DNA of 30,722 nt from JBBRQP01 sp038226175 (GCA_038226175.1 JBBRQP010000032.1:1-30722); one strand, 5' to 3'. Counted from the first letter of the stretch, positions 7,739 to 14,876 are shown. Notes: a model not told the origin generated them from the sequence alone. Program-made: numbers and translations.

Positions 7739-8010
7739 GCCTCGGTACTCGCCTCGGGGCTTACTTCAGCAACGGCTTCTTTGGGGATCACAGGCACAAT
7801 CTGTGTAATTACTCCGCCCTGTTGTTTGATGCGTTGCAGCTCAGCGGTCATGCGGTCGTAAGAAACACAAACTTTGTAGGTACTCTTGCGAATACGTGCC
7901 CGACCACCCAAATCACTGAATTGTCCAAGACTGGTCGCATGAATTTCAAATAACTGGCTATTATCAGGCGTTTCGGCCTGACCATAAGCAGGAAGGCTGG
8001 TCCACTGCAT
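7735..8010 (-). CDS. cpcD: Stand-alone CpcD-type rod-capping linker
   Basis: 91 residues forming one CpcD domain: SQLFEIHATSLG, then RKSTYKVCVSYDRMTAELQR and QQGGVITQIVPV. Such small linkers cap the core-distal end of phycobilisome rods and end their growth. The start ATG at 8010 has GGAG ten bases upstream; the frame is open to 8049 but the earlier ATG has no ribosome site and adds an unrelated stretch that overlaps the hairpin region. The C-terminal tail (PKEAVAEVSPEASTEA) is acidic and low complexity. It follows the alpha-subunit gene after a strong hairpin and overlaps the cpcE-like start by four bases. Confidence 0.85.
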   Translation of the reverse strand: MQWTSLPAYGQAETPDNSQLFEIHATSLGQFSDLGGRARIRKSTYKVCVSYDRMTAELQRIKQQGGVITQIVPVIPKEAVAEVSPEASTEA

Positions 8011-8040
8011 ATTTTTCGTGCTCCCAAAAATTCTGAAAAC

Positions 8041-8060
8041 GCCCCCCAAAGCTGGGGGGC
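8041..8060 (-). terminator. Strong GC hairpin between alpha subunit and linker genes
   Basis: A perfect inverted repeat of seven bases (GCCCCCC and GGGGGGC) with a six-base loop sits 10 bases past the alpha-subunit stop and about 30 bases before the CpcD-type start. The transcript after it reads GUUUUCAGAAUUUUUGGG, with interrupted U runs, so it resembles a leaky terminator or an mRNA-end stabiliser. In many cpc and cpe operons such a hairpin keeps subunit mRNA far more abundant than linker mRNA; that role is inferred here. Confidence 0.65.
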
Positions 8061-8069
8061 ATCAGGCAA

Positions 8070-8561
8070 CTAGCTCATCGCATTGACGAGGTAATCCATG
8101 TATAAGATAGCTTCGGTCTTGGCTTGAGCAGACAAGGAGGAAGCCGAAACTTTACCTTTGATCGTGCTCAGGCAGTCGATGTAGGCACTCGCAGGCAAGT
8201 TGAAGGCGCGGTTGATTTCGCGCAGGCCGCTGATTGCATAATCATCCAGAGGACCGGTATCACCGGCAACCAGGCAGTAGCTTACAAAACGCAAATAGTA
8301 ATCTACGTCACGGGCACATTTGGCTTGGTTGGTAGCACCATTAAACAAACCACCGGGTTGGGTCAGGTAGGTCATTTTACCTGCCATCGCCGAAACGGCT
8401 TCTTTGGTCAAGGACTCATGGTTATCGGTGATGAAGCTAGCTGCTTCTAGGCAAGAAGCAGCGCGTTGCAGACGACCTTGTACGGCTTGCAGATCGCCGC
8501 CCGTTAGGAAACGAGCTTGGCTATCGGCTCCGGCGATCACATTAGTGATGACAGTTTTCAT
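8070..8561 (-). CDS. cpeA: Phycobiliprotein alpha subunit, phycoerythrin-like with phycocyanin traits
   Basis: 163 residues. The N-terminal third (MKTVITNVIAGADSQARF, DLQAVQGRLQRAA) is close to CpeA, while the central part (YYLRFVSYCLVAG, YAISGLREINRAFNL) is closer to CpcA; the C-terminus (LSAQAKTEAILYMDYLVNAM) is again CpeA-like. KCARD gives the bilin cysteine at residue 82. The second phycoerythrin alpha site (about Cys139 in NRGC) is absent: the segment here reads IKGKVSASS. So one bilin is expected instead of two. The start ATG at 8561 has GGAG eight bases upstream and matches the family start; the frame extends upstream only over the beta gene. Phycoerythrin class is favoured because pebA and pebB, cpeT and a Cys50/61 beta subunit accompany it; an unusual phycocyanin is the alternative. 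Confidence 0.85.
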   Translation of the reverse strand: MKTVITNVIAGADSQARFLTGGDLQAVQGRLQRAASCLEAASFITDNHESLTKEAVSAMAGKMTYLTQPGGLFNGATNQAKCARDVDYYLRFVSYCLVAGDTGPLDDYAISGLREINRAFNLPASAYIDCLSTIKGKVSASSLSAQAKTEAILYMDYLVNAMS

Positions 8562-8587
8562 TGAAGATTCTCCACAGGAACGGTGAC

Positions 8588-9112
8588 TTAGGAAACAGCA
8601 GCGGCGACTTTGTCGAAGTAGGTACCCAATTCGCTGGCCAAAGAGGCGCAATGATCAGGAGTCTGAATCACTTTGGCGTCTTTGGTTACAAAAGCTACGG
8701 CAGCGGCTTTCATGATGCGGATACCGCGAGCGGTTGAAGAAGTAGGTACGCCGAGAGCAACATAGGTTTCTTTGAGGCCGTTGATGCAACGATCTTCAAG
8801 AACGCTGGAATCACCTGCGAGCAAAGAATAGGTCACATAGCGCAAGATGATTTCCATATCGCGGATGCAGGCTGCCATACGACGGTTGGTATAAGCATTG
8901 CCACCCGGACGGATCAAATCGGGTTGTTCGCAAAAAATACCAGCAGCGGCATCGGTGACGATACAGCTAGCGTTGGCAGTGATGCTGTTGACGGCATCCA
9001 AGCGGCGGTTGCCTTCTTTAACAAACTGGGACAAAGCGGACATATCACCAGAAGAAAGGTAAGAGCCTTTGACGTCAGCGTCTGAGACTACCTTGGTAAA
9101 TGCATCATTCAT
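8588..9112 (-). CDS. cpeB: Phycobiliprotein beta subunit with Cys50/Cys61, phycoerythrin-like
   Basis: 174 residues. NASCIVTDAAAGIFCEQ places cysteines exactly at 50 and 61, the doubly linked bilin site typical of phycoerythrin beta. Cys82 (MAACIRD) and Cys155 (DHCASLA) give two further sites, so three bilins are expected. Asn72 in GGNAY is the usual gamma-N-methylated asparagine. GLKETYVALGVPTSST is CpeB-like, while the start DAFTKVVSDAD and the total length (CpcB about 172, CpeB about 184) are CpcB-like, because the CpeB insertion before the last cysteine is missing. GAGG is nine bases before the ATG. It is the first gene of the leftward operon, 26 bp before the alpha gene. Confidence 0.88.
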   Translation of the reverse strand: MNDAFTKVVSDADVKGSYLSSGDMSALSQFVKEGNRRLDAVNSITANASCIVTDAAAGIFCEQPDLIRPGGNAYTNRRMAACIRDMEIILRYVTYSLLAGDSSVLEDRCINGLKETYVALGVPTSSTARGIRIMKAAAVAFVTKDAKVIQTPDHCASLASELGTYFDKVAAAVS

Positions 9113-9393
9113 CAGAGAGAACCTCGCTAAGCGAATTCAATTAGAATCGTAAAACACATTTTTCAATAAGGATCATGAATAAATATTACAAACTCACCGC
9201 AAGCTAAGGTTTTCTTACTTTTGCTAGTTATTGCTAGTATCGTTGCTAATTATTACTAAAATGTCACTGTCAAATGGCAGGTTAAAGACTGTTTTGGCTG
9301 TCACTGACGGTGGCAGGGTGCCGTAGCAATTACAAAAGTGCATTTTGAGCCTAATATTTTGAGCTAAGATATTAAGTTGATTCCGAATGACAA
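9113..9393. promoter_or_regulatory. Divergent regulatory region of the antenna locus
   Basis: 281 bp without a gene, between the leftward beta/alpha operon and the rightward HEAT-lyase/cpeT/pebAB operon. It must hold both promoters. On the leftward strand TTGAAA and TCTAAT boxes occur with a 15-base spacer, a weak match. It also contains the direct repeats listed separately and a second repeat, TGTCACTG at 9262-9269 and 9299-9306. No small ORF or RNA gene was recognised. Confidence 0.6.
9221..9258. promoter_or_regulatory. Four phased TTGCTA/TTACTA direct repeats, candidate regulator site
   Basis: TTGCTA begins at 9221, 9231 and 9243, and TTACTA at 9253, so spacing is 10, 12 and 10 bases, close to one DNA turn each. 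Direct repeats with four-base gaps are the usual form of OmpR-family response-regulator sites, such as the RcaC L-box and the RpaB HLR1 site, both tied to light control of antenna genes. Neither consensus is matched exactly, so the binding protein is unknown. Confidence 0.5.
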
Positions 9394-9909
9394 GTGTACC
9401 CTGTGTTGCTCGAAGAACTGTTACCTTTACTCGAAGATCCTGATGTCGCCACCCGTCGGCGCACGGCGCAAGCTATTGGCGATTTGGGTGTCACGGCAAT
9501 TCCCGCCCTTGTCGAGCGCCTGAGTTATCCTAATGAAACCTTGCGAGCCACCAGTGCTAAAGCCTTAGCGGCGATTGGTCGCCGTTATCCCGGCTCACTT
9601 GAAGATGAGGGGGTTTTGAGCGCGCTGGCCTGCGCACTTGGCGACGACGACCCGATTGTGCGCCTTTCCGCTGTCGGAGCCTTGGGGATAATCGGTGGAA
9701 AAGCCGTGCCTTGGCTTGAACAAGGCTTGAGCAGTGAGGATTTTGCGCTCAAATTTACCCTTGCCTCCACACTTGGCAGTATTGGCGGCGCAACGGTGAT
9801 CCCAGCCTTAAATATTTTGCTTGCTGACAGTGATCCTAGCGTGGCTGGCGTAGCGCGCAGTGCCTTAGCAGTAATTGCAGCCGGAGGAGCACATCATCAT
9901 GTTACTTGA
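9394..9909 (+). CDS. HEAT-repeat protein, phycobilin lyase or chaperone family (CpeZ/NblB-like)
   Basis: 171 residues of HEAT repeats from end to end (PDVATRRRTAQAIGDLG, PNETLRATSAKALAAIG, DPIVRLSAVGALGIIGG, PSVAGVARSALAVI). The family includes bilin lyases and lyase chaperones (CpeY, CpeZ, CpeF) and NblB. The frame opens just after a stop and the first possible start is GTG at 9394; GTG at 9403 is another choice, and neither has a clear ribosome site. It ends in HHHVT and overlaps the next HEAT gene by 11 bp, which points to a pair acting together on the alpha/beta subunits encoded divergently. The exact subfamily and target cysteine cannot be read from the sequence. Confidence 0.65.
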   Translation: MYPVLLEELLPLLEDPDVATRRRTAQAIGDLGVTAIPALVERLSYPNETLRATSAKALAAIGRRYPGSLEDEGVLSALACALGDDDPIVRLSAVGALGIIGGKAVPWLEQGLSSEDFALKFTLASTLGSIGGATVIPALNILLADSDPSVAGVARSALAVIAAGGAHHHVT

Positions 9910-10816
9910 ACAGCTTAAAGACCCAGATATCTCAATCCGCTGTGCGGCTGCGAGGGCATTAGGTGAGGCAGGTGATATTGCGGCTTTACCCGCCATGATC
10001 GAAGCCTGTACCGATCCCCATGGCTATATGCGCCTAGCTTTGGTTGAATCAATGCCCAAATTAGGCGTTGCCGCCGTTGAACCCTTGATGCAAGCACTGC
10101 AAGGACATCCCGATCCAATGGTACGCCGCTCAGTAGGCAAGAGTTTAGCGATATTTGCTGATCCCAGAGCCGTGCCTCTATTAGTTGAAACCCTTAAACA
10201 TGACCCGGATTTAGTTACGCGCAATGCCGCAGCTGGGGCATTGTGTCGCACCGGAGAACCAGCGATCCCCGCTCTAATTGCACTACTCACTGATCACGAT
10301 GAATATGTCAGTGGTGCAGCTATTTGGGCGCTGGGTTCTATTGGTTTACCTGCGCTTGGGCAACTACTACCTTATGTTACCCATACCAACAAACAAATTC
10401 GCAGTGCTGTAATCAGTGCTTTGGGAAGTATTCCTGACCCCTCAGTTGTTGAGCCTTTGGTCGCGGCTTTATGTGATCCCGAAGCGCAAGTGCGCGGTAG
10501 TGCCGCCCGTGCTTTAGGTCTAGGTAAACATGCCCAAGCCATGACGGCCTTGAAGGGTTTACTTCAAGATACTGACCTTGAAGTGCGTCGAGATACGGCT
10601 ATCGCTCTAGGTGAAATTGGCGGTCTTCATGCGGTTCCCGTCTTACTTGAGACGCTCAATGACCCTGATCCAGAAATGCGCAAAGCTACGGTCATGGCTC
10701 TCAAACGCTTGCCCTGCAAAGAAACCATTCAGGCTCTTGAGACTATAGCTGCGACCGATACTCAAGAAAATGTCCGCGCTTTAGCCACCATGACCCTCAA
10801 ATTTCTTAAGGTATGA
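9899..10816 (+). CDS. HEAT-repeat protein, phycobilin lyase family (CpeY/CpeF-like)
   Basis: 305 residues, about nine HEAT repeats (DPDISIRCAAARALGEAGD, DPMVRRSVGKSLAIFAD, DPEAQVRGSAARALGLGKH, DTDLEVRRDTAIALGEIGG). The ATG at 9899 has GGAGGAG nine bases upstream; the open frame begins earlier at a TTG that would include that ribosome site. It overlaps the preceding HEAT gene, and its stop overlaps the cpeT start (ATGA), so the three are one translational unit with pebA and pebB behind. A lyase acting on the Cys50/Cys61 double site (the CpeF role) would fit this locus, as nothing else here is an obvious candidate; this is inference from context. Confidence 0.7.
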   Translation: MLLEQLKDPDISIRCAAARALGEAGDIAALPAMIEACTDPHGYMRLALVESMPKLGVAAVEPLMQALQGHPDPMVRRSVGKSLAIFADPRAVPLLVETLKHDPDLVTRNAAAGALCRTGEPAIPALIALLTDHDEYVSGAAIWALGSIGLPALGQLLPYVTHTNKQIRSAVISALGSIPDPSVVEPLVAALCDPEAQVRGSAARALGLGKHAQAMTALKGLLQDTDLEVRRDTAIALGEIGGLHAVPVLLETLNDPDPEMRKATVMALKRLPCKETIQALETIAATDTQENVRALATMTLKFLKV

Positions 10817-11427
10817 CCATGGCCGAAATCACCAATCAAGATGTTATGACGATGGTGCAATGGATGGCAGGTTATTTTACTAACCAAACCCAAGCCTTTG
10901 ATCGACCCCGTGAGTTTGCCCAGATCCGGCTTTGGCAGCGTCCCTTACCTTGGGAATTATTTTCTGGGTACGCCATCTATGTAGAGCAGGCCAATGAATT
11001 AGCTCCCACCGAACCTTACCGTCGGGTGGTTTTGCACTATCAACCCCAAGGTTCAACAATTTTTGTGGCAAATTATCTTGTGCAAGACGACGGGTATTTC
11101 AAGGGTGCCGCCCAAGAACCTGAGCGGTTACAGGCATTAACCCAAGCTCATTTGGCGCCGATGACGGGCTGCGGCATGATCTTTGAGCGTTTTGATGACT
11201 ATTTTCGGGGGGTGGTAGAGCCAGGTAAACTCTGTCGCTTTGAGAAACGGGGACATCAAACTTATCTCAACAGCATTAGCGAGGTGCGCGCCGATAGTTT
11301 TATGAGTTTGGACCGCGGTTTTGACCTCGAGAGTAATGAACAAATTTGGGGATCGTTTGCGGGACCCTTTAAGTTTGTTAAAGTAGCGTGTCTTGCCCAT
11401 CAAGTTCCTCAACTAATTCTCACCTAG
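10813..11427 (+). CDS. cpeT: Phycobiliprotein lyase, CpcT/CpeT family
   Basis: 204 residues with the CpcT/CpeT pattern: VQWMAGYFTNQTQAFDRP, then RLWQRPLPWELFSGYAIYVE, PYRRVVLHYQ, the GCGMIF strand, a FRGVVEPGKLC segment, MSLDRGFDLESNEQIWGS and GPFKF. CpeT attaches phycoerythrobilin to the C-terminal beta cysteine (Cys165 in CpeB, equivalent to Cys155 here). Two ATGs two codons apart are possible starts; the first overlaps the stop of the HEAT gene by four bases. pebA follows eight bases later. Placement with pebA and pebB favours CpeT over CpcT. Confidence 0.88.
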   Translation: MTMAEITNQDVMTMVQWMAGYFTNQTQAFDRPREFAQIRLWQRPLPWELFSGYAIYVEQANELAPTEPYRRVVLHYQPQGSTIFVANYLVQDDGYFKGAAQEPERLQALTQAHLAPMTGCGMIFERFDDYFRGVVEPGKLCRFEKRGHQTYLNSISEVRADSFMSLDRGFDLESNEQIWGSFAGPFKFVKVACLAHQVPQLILT

Positions 11428-11435
11428 GAAAACCC

Positions 11436-12158
11436 ATGTACCAACCTTTTTTACAGCACCTCAAACAAGAATTAGACGCTAGATTTCAACTACAGTCTTT
11501 AGCGATCCCTGAGGGTTTGGCTTACAACAAAATGCACAAAGGTGATAAACAGGCCACGATCCAAAGTTGGGCTTTTGAGAGTGAGGATTTTCGGAAGATT
11601 CGCTATACCTATATTGATGCTGGGGAACAAGCTCAGGTGTTTAATGGAGTTTTATATCCTCGCTACAACTACGATCTGCCCCTATTAGGCATTGACTTGT
11701 TAGCTTTTGGCAATAAAAAGTTTTTGGTCGTCATTGATATTCAACCGCTATATCGTGAAGCGGGTTATTTGACTAAATATATCGAACCGATGCGCCCGAT
11801 TTATGACTCTTATCAAGACCTAATTCAAAAGTTAGAGATGCGTTTTTATGACTCTAATGTCTATTTCTCAAAGTATTTGATTTTTGCGCGAACTGAACCA
11901 GAAATGATCCAAACTCGGGTCTTTGGCGCTTATCAAGATTACTTAAACCTCTATCTCAACATGCTCCAAAACGCTAAGCAGACTAAGGATTTTGCCGATC
12001 CTGTTAAAATTGCCCAAGCCCATCAAGATTATGACCAATATAGTGCTGAACGTGACCCGGCAGTCGGCTTATTCACGACCTACTTTGGCAAAGAATGGGC
12101 AGAGCGGTTTGTCTACGAATTTCTCTTTGATTTGGCTACAGTTCCTACTCCTGTTTGA
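11436..12158 (+). CDS. pebA: 15,16-dihydrobiliverdin:ferredoxin oxidoreductase
   Basis: 240 residues of the ferredoxin-dependent bilin reductase family. PebA hallmarks are IQSWAFESEDFRKIR, YIDAGEQAQVFNGVLYP, YNYDLPLLGIDLLAFG (the conserved Asp is residue 87), FSKYLIFAR and the C-terminal YSAERDPAVGLFTTYFGKEW. PebA reduces the 15,16 double bond of biliverdin IX-alpha, and the product is channelled to PebB. The start at 11436 has AGGA six bases upstream; the frame is open to 11388 but that part overlaps cpeT. It sits directly before pebB, as in other phycoerythrin producers. Confidence 0.93.
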   Translation: MYQPFLQHLKQELDARFQLQSLAIPEGLAYNKMHKGDKQATIQSWAFESEDFRKIRYTYIDAGEQAQVFNGVLYPRYNYDLPLLGIDLLAFGNKKFLVVIDIQPLYREAGYLTKYIEPMRPIYDSYQDLIQKLEMRFYDSNVYFSKYLIFARTEPEMIQTRVFGAYQDYLNLYLNMLQNAKQTKDFADPVKIAQAHQDYDQYSAERDPAVGLFTTYFGKEWAERFVYEFLFDLATVPTPV

Positions 12159-12165
12159 GGTGATC

Positions 12166-12882
12166 ATGAGTTTATATCAGCCTTTCTTGGACTTTGCACT
12201 AGCTGAATTTAAGCAACATTTTACCTTGGAGTCGTATCCGATACCGGAGGGTTACCAACAGAAACAAGGCTTAATGCGTAAAGATGAAGTTTTGACGACA
12301 AGTTACGCTTTCAAAACCAACAAACTTCGCCAAGCTCGGGCAGCCCATGTGCAGGGGGGAGCCTCATTACAGGTGCTAAATTTTGTTGTTTTTCCTGATT
12401 TGAAGTACGACTTACCATTTTTTGGGGCTGACTTGGTTACGTTACCCGGTGGTCACTTGATTGCCTTAGATTTACAGCCGCTATTTCATGATGATATTTA
12501 TGTAAACCATTATTATCAACCGTTAGAATCTAGGTTCAAACAACACCAAGTAGATTTACCTTGGGGAGGCGATTTTCCTGAGGAAGCCAAACAATTCTTT
12601 TCTCCTTGTTTTTTGTGGACACGTCCCGCTACCGAGCTTGTAGAAAATCAAGTTTTTGCTGCATTCAAAGATTATCTTACCTACTATCTTGATCTTGTCG
12701 CACAGGCAGAGCCCATAACTGATAGCAAACGCCTAGCTGAAATTCGTCAGGCTCATCAGCGGTATGTTGCTTACCGTGGTGAAAAAGACCCTGCACGGGG
12801 CATGTTCCGCCGACTCTATGGGGAGGAATGGACGGAACATTATATTCATCATTTTCTGTTTGATAGCCAGGCACTAAATTGA
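12166..12882 (+). CDS. pebB: Phycoerythrobilin:ferredoxin oxidoreductase
   Basis: 238 residues. PebB signatures are TSYAFKTNKLRQARAAHVQG, LQVLNFVVFP, YDLPFFGADLVTLPGGH, FFSPCFLWTRP, and the end YRGEKDPARGMFRRLYGEEW followed by TEHYIHHFLFD. It reduces the A-ring diene of 15,16-dihydrobiliverdin to phycoerythrobilin. The ATG at 12166 has GAGG five bases upstream, seven bases after the pebA stop; the frame is open further upstream but that stretch lies within pebA. Its 3' end overlaps the oppositely oriented gene by nine bases. Together with pebA this shows that the locus makes phycoerythrobilin. Confidence 0.95.
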   Translation: MSLYQPFLDFALAEFKQHFTLESYPIPEGYQQKQGLMRKDEVLTTSYAFKTNKLRQARAAHVQGGASLQVLNFVVFPDLKYDLPFFGADLVTLPGGHLIALDLQPLFHDDIYVNHYYQPLESRFKQHQVDLPWGGDFPEEAKQFFSPCFLWTRPATELVENQVFAAFKDYLTYYLDLVAQAEPITDSKRLAEIRQAHQRYVAYRGEKDPARGMFRRLYGEEWTEHYIHHFLFDSQALN

Positions 12883-13296
12883 ACTAGACCGCGCTTCAAA
12901 AACGGATTCAGAATCTTTGGATAGGACAATAGCCTGCCAATTAATTGCACTCAAAAAAGCCTGGGCATCATGGGTTTCCACAACATCAACACCCCAGTCA
13001 CCAACTTCCAAGCTCGAAAAAGCCGAGGGTAACAATTTTTTGCCACCTAAGGCTAGGACTTCGACTGTAGGTACATAGTCCTCTCTCTTAGCAGCTAAAT
13101 AATCGGTAATAGCTTGACCAATGTGCGTAAAAGCAAAGCTATCGGCTTGTAATTCTAATAACCAATGGGCGTGATTGAGTGGCTTGCTTGTTCCTGGAAA
13201 ATCTCTCACTGCTTCGCTGAGAAATTTATGAAATTCTTCGTGACTCCAAGCAGCACCGGACTTGGCATGGTTGTAGGAAAAAAGCATTTTTGCCAT
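12874..13296 (-). CDS. Uncharacterised 140-residue protein
   Basis: Not recognised. The product is soluble-looking, with MAKMLFSYNHAKSGAAWS at the start, two tryptophan-containing segments (HAHWLLELQAD, VGDWGVDVVE) and ITDYLAAKREDYVPTVEVLA in the middle; no signal peptide or membrane span is visible. GGAG eight bases before the ATG at 13296 decides the start over an ATG ten codons earlier. It lies antisense to the surrounding rightward genes and converges on pebB with a nine-base overlap. Its placement between pebB and a CpcT-like gene hints at an antenna-related role, but this is position only. Confidence 0.6.
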   Translation of the reverse strand: MAKMLFSYNHAKSGAAWSHEEFHKFLSEAVRDFPGTSKPLNHAHWLLELQADSFAFTHIGQAITDYLAAKREDYVPTVEVLALGGKKLLPSAFSSLEVGDWGVDVVETHDAQAFLSAINWQAIVLSKDSESVFEARSSSI

Positions 13297-13382
13297 GATT
13301 AAGGCTCCATTTTCTTCTCTGATCATACGTTCGTGCCGATTTAAGGGAGGTAAATTTTCTGTTACACTAGATCAGCATCAAC

Positions 13383-14027
13383 ATGTTTGAGCTTGCAATG
13401 GATAGATCAGGGTTAGATACTGCTACGAGATTAGCAACTTATTTGACAGGCAGTTTCTCCAATGCCGAACAGTACAAACTTAACGAAGATCAAGATACCC
13501 AATCCAACTCTCTCAATTCAGTATCTGATATTCATGCTCTAGTGCGCTTAGATATTTTACCTTTAGCTACAATTGCTGGCCTCAGTCCTTTTACCTTCTT
13601 TTTTAGACAAGAAATTCATATCAATAAAATTCACATGAAACGTTTGCGTGTCCTTGAGCTTGTCGATATTTCACACAAAGCGACCCGACTGCGGATGCAT
13701 TTGATTCCTAAGCAACAAACAGAATTTCTCTTAACTTTGAGTATCCAAGAACTGCCGCAACAAATTGTTGATGCCACCATGTTGAGTACAGAAGAATGCT
13801 GTAACGTGACGTATTATTGGTATCCCGAAAAAAATGTATTTATTGGTGAATTATTGCCCCGTCAGTGTTTGACCCGTTTAAATGGTTCTGCTTACCTCAC
13901 TGTTTTTGAACAGATTGCTGAGGGGCGTATTGAGATTGCCGAAAAGTTTTTTGATGATCAGGATCAACAAGTTTTTGGTATCCGCGAGATTCCTTATATT
14001 TATTTATCCATTGCCACTCAAATTTAA
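13383..14027 (+). CDS. Diverged CpcT/CpeT-family protein
   Basis: 214 residues. The order of segments follows CpcT/CpeT: TATRLATYLTGSFSNAEQ at the start, FFFRQEIHINKIHMKRLRVL in the place of the EQ...YRQRVL block, ECCNVTYYW for the GC strand, then FIGELLPRQCLTRLNGSAYL and a closing FDDQDQQVFGIREI for the RGFD...WG block. Several conserved residues are replaced (no DRGFD; VFG for VWG), so it is a distant member. It could be a lyase for another site or a bilin-binding helper. The start may be ATG 13383 or ATG 13398; the latter better matches the family's N-terminus, and neither has a good ribosome site. Confidence 0.6.
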   Translation: MFELAMDRSGLDTATRLATYLTGSFSNAEQYKLNEDQDTQSNSLNSVSDIHALVRLDILPLATIAGLSPFTFFFRQEIHINKIHMKRLRVLELVDISHKATRLRMHLIPKQQTEFLLTLSIQELPQQIVDATMLSTEECCNVTYYWYPEKNVFIGELLPRQCLTRLNGSAYLTVFEQIAEGRIEIAEKFFDDQDQQVFGIREIPYIYLSIATQI

Positions 14028-14124
14028 GGAACTATCTAAGACAAACGCCAGCTACTAATATATTAAACATCTCTAATCAGGTGAAGCTAAACTAATAGGT
14101 ATGGTGCCATTGTCAAGGAAACAC

Positions 14125-14802
14125 ATGCCTATTTTACATTCTGAGATTGAGTTACCCCAGTTTCTTGATCATACTTGTTTAGCCCCTTTGACAACACCCA
14201 CAACTGTTGAGCAGTACTGCTGGGAGGCAGATCGTTATAACTTAGTCTCAGTCTGTATACCACCCTTACATCTCCCTTTAGCCGTTCACATTCTGCACAA
14301 AAAACCCATCGAAATCTGGAGTGTAGTTGGCTTCCCACTAGGTATTGAGACCACTGAGGTCAAACTTTATGCAGCACAACAGTTAGCCGACTTAGGGGTT
14401 CAGGGTCTAGAAATTGTTCCGCAACTAGTCTGGTTTAAGCTCGGCGAACCTAATCGGGTTTACCAGGAACTCGCCAATATTGCGCAAGCTACCCGTTTAC
14501 CGATTCGTGCTGTTTTAGAGATTAGCTTACTTACAACCGATGAATTGAAAACTGCTCTGCAAGTATGTCTGGATGCAGGCGTAACGAGCATCAAAACTGG
14601 CTCGGGTCTCGGCGGGGATGTTATACCTGATCAGGTACGCGAGATCATTAGCCTAAGTCGTGGTCGGCTAACAGTCAAAGCTGCTGGCGGGGTCAAAACC
14701 CTAGACCATGCCTTAGAACTGATCAAAGCAGGTGCTACACGTCTAGGAACCTCACGCAGTATAGAGTTACTCCAACAACAAGCCCGACAACCGGCTTCCT
14801 AA
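14125..14802 (+). CDS. deoC: Deoxyribose-phosphate aldolase
   Basis: 225 residues of the DeoC TIM-barrel family: FLDHTCLAP near the N-terminus, WSVVGFPLG, the Schiff-base lysine K157 in SIKTGSGLG, and K185 in VKAAGGVKT. DeoC splits 2-deoxyribose 5-phosphate to glyceraldehyde 3-phosphate and acetaldehyde in nucleoside salvage. The usual catalytic aspartate (D102 in E. coli, within EIDxVxN) aligns with Glu96 here (LEIVPQ), an unusual change. AAGGA is five bases before the ATG at 14125; an in-frame ATG at 14101 lacks this. It stands alone between the antenna locus and map. Confidence 0.85.
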   Translation: MPILHSEIELPQFLDHTCLAPLTTPTTVEQYCWEADRYNLVSVCIPPLHLPLAVHILHKKPIEIWSVVGFPLGIETTEVKLYAAQQLADLGVQGLEIVPQLVWFKLGEPNRVYQELANIAQATRLPIRAVLEISLLTTDELKTALQVCLDAGVTSIKTGSGLGGDVIPDQVREIISLSRGRLTVKAAGGVKTLDHALELIKAGATRLGTSRSIELLQQQARQPAS

Positions 14803-14876
14803 GGCTTTGTTAAGGTTTGAATGACCTGAGCGCGATATAATAGTGATAATGCACTTCTTGAAGGTACTTGAGCACC

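Noticed and set aside
8562..8651. A 30-residue N-terminal extension of the alpha subunit
   Set aside because: It overlaps the end of the beta gene, is rich in Arg and Cys unlike any phycobiliprotein, and the ATG at 8561 has a good ribosome site.
9221..9258. Short regularly spaced repeats as a CRISPR-like array
   Set aside because: Units are six bases with four-base gaps, far too short for repeat-spacer structure; a regulator site is more likely.
9394..10816. The two HEAT genes as one frameshifted gene
   Set aside because: The second has its own strong ribosome site and ATG, and the 11-base overlap is usual for coupled genes.
11992..12165. A 58-residue extension of PebB
   Set aside because: It lies within pebA in a shifted frame and does not look like a bilin reductase; GAGG before 12166 fixes the start.
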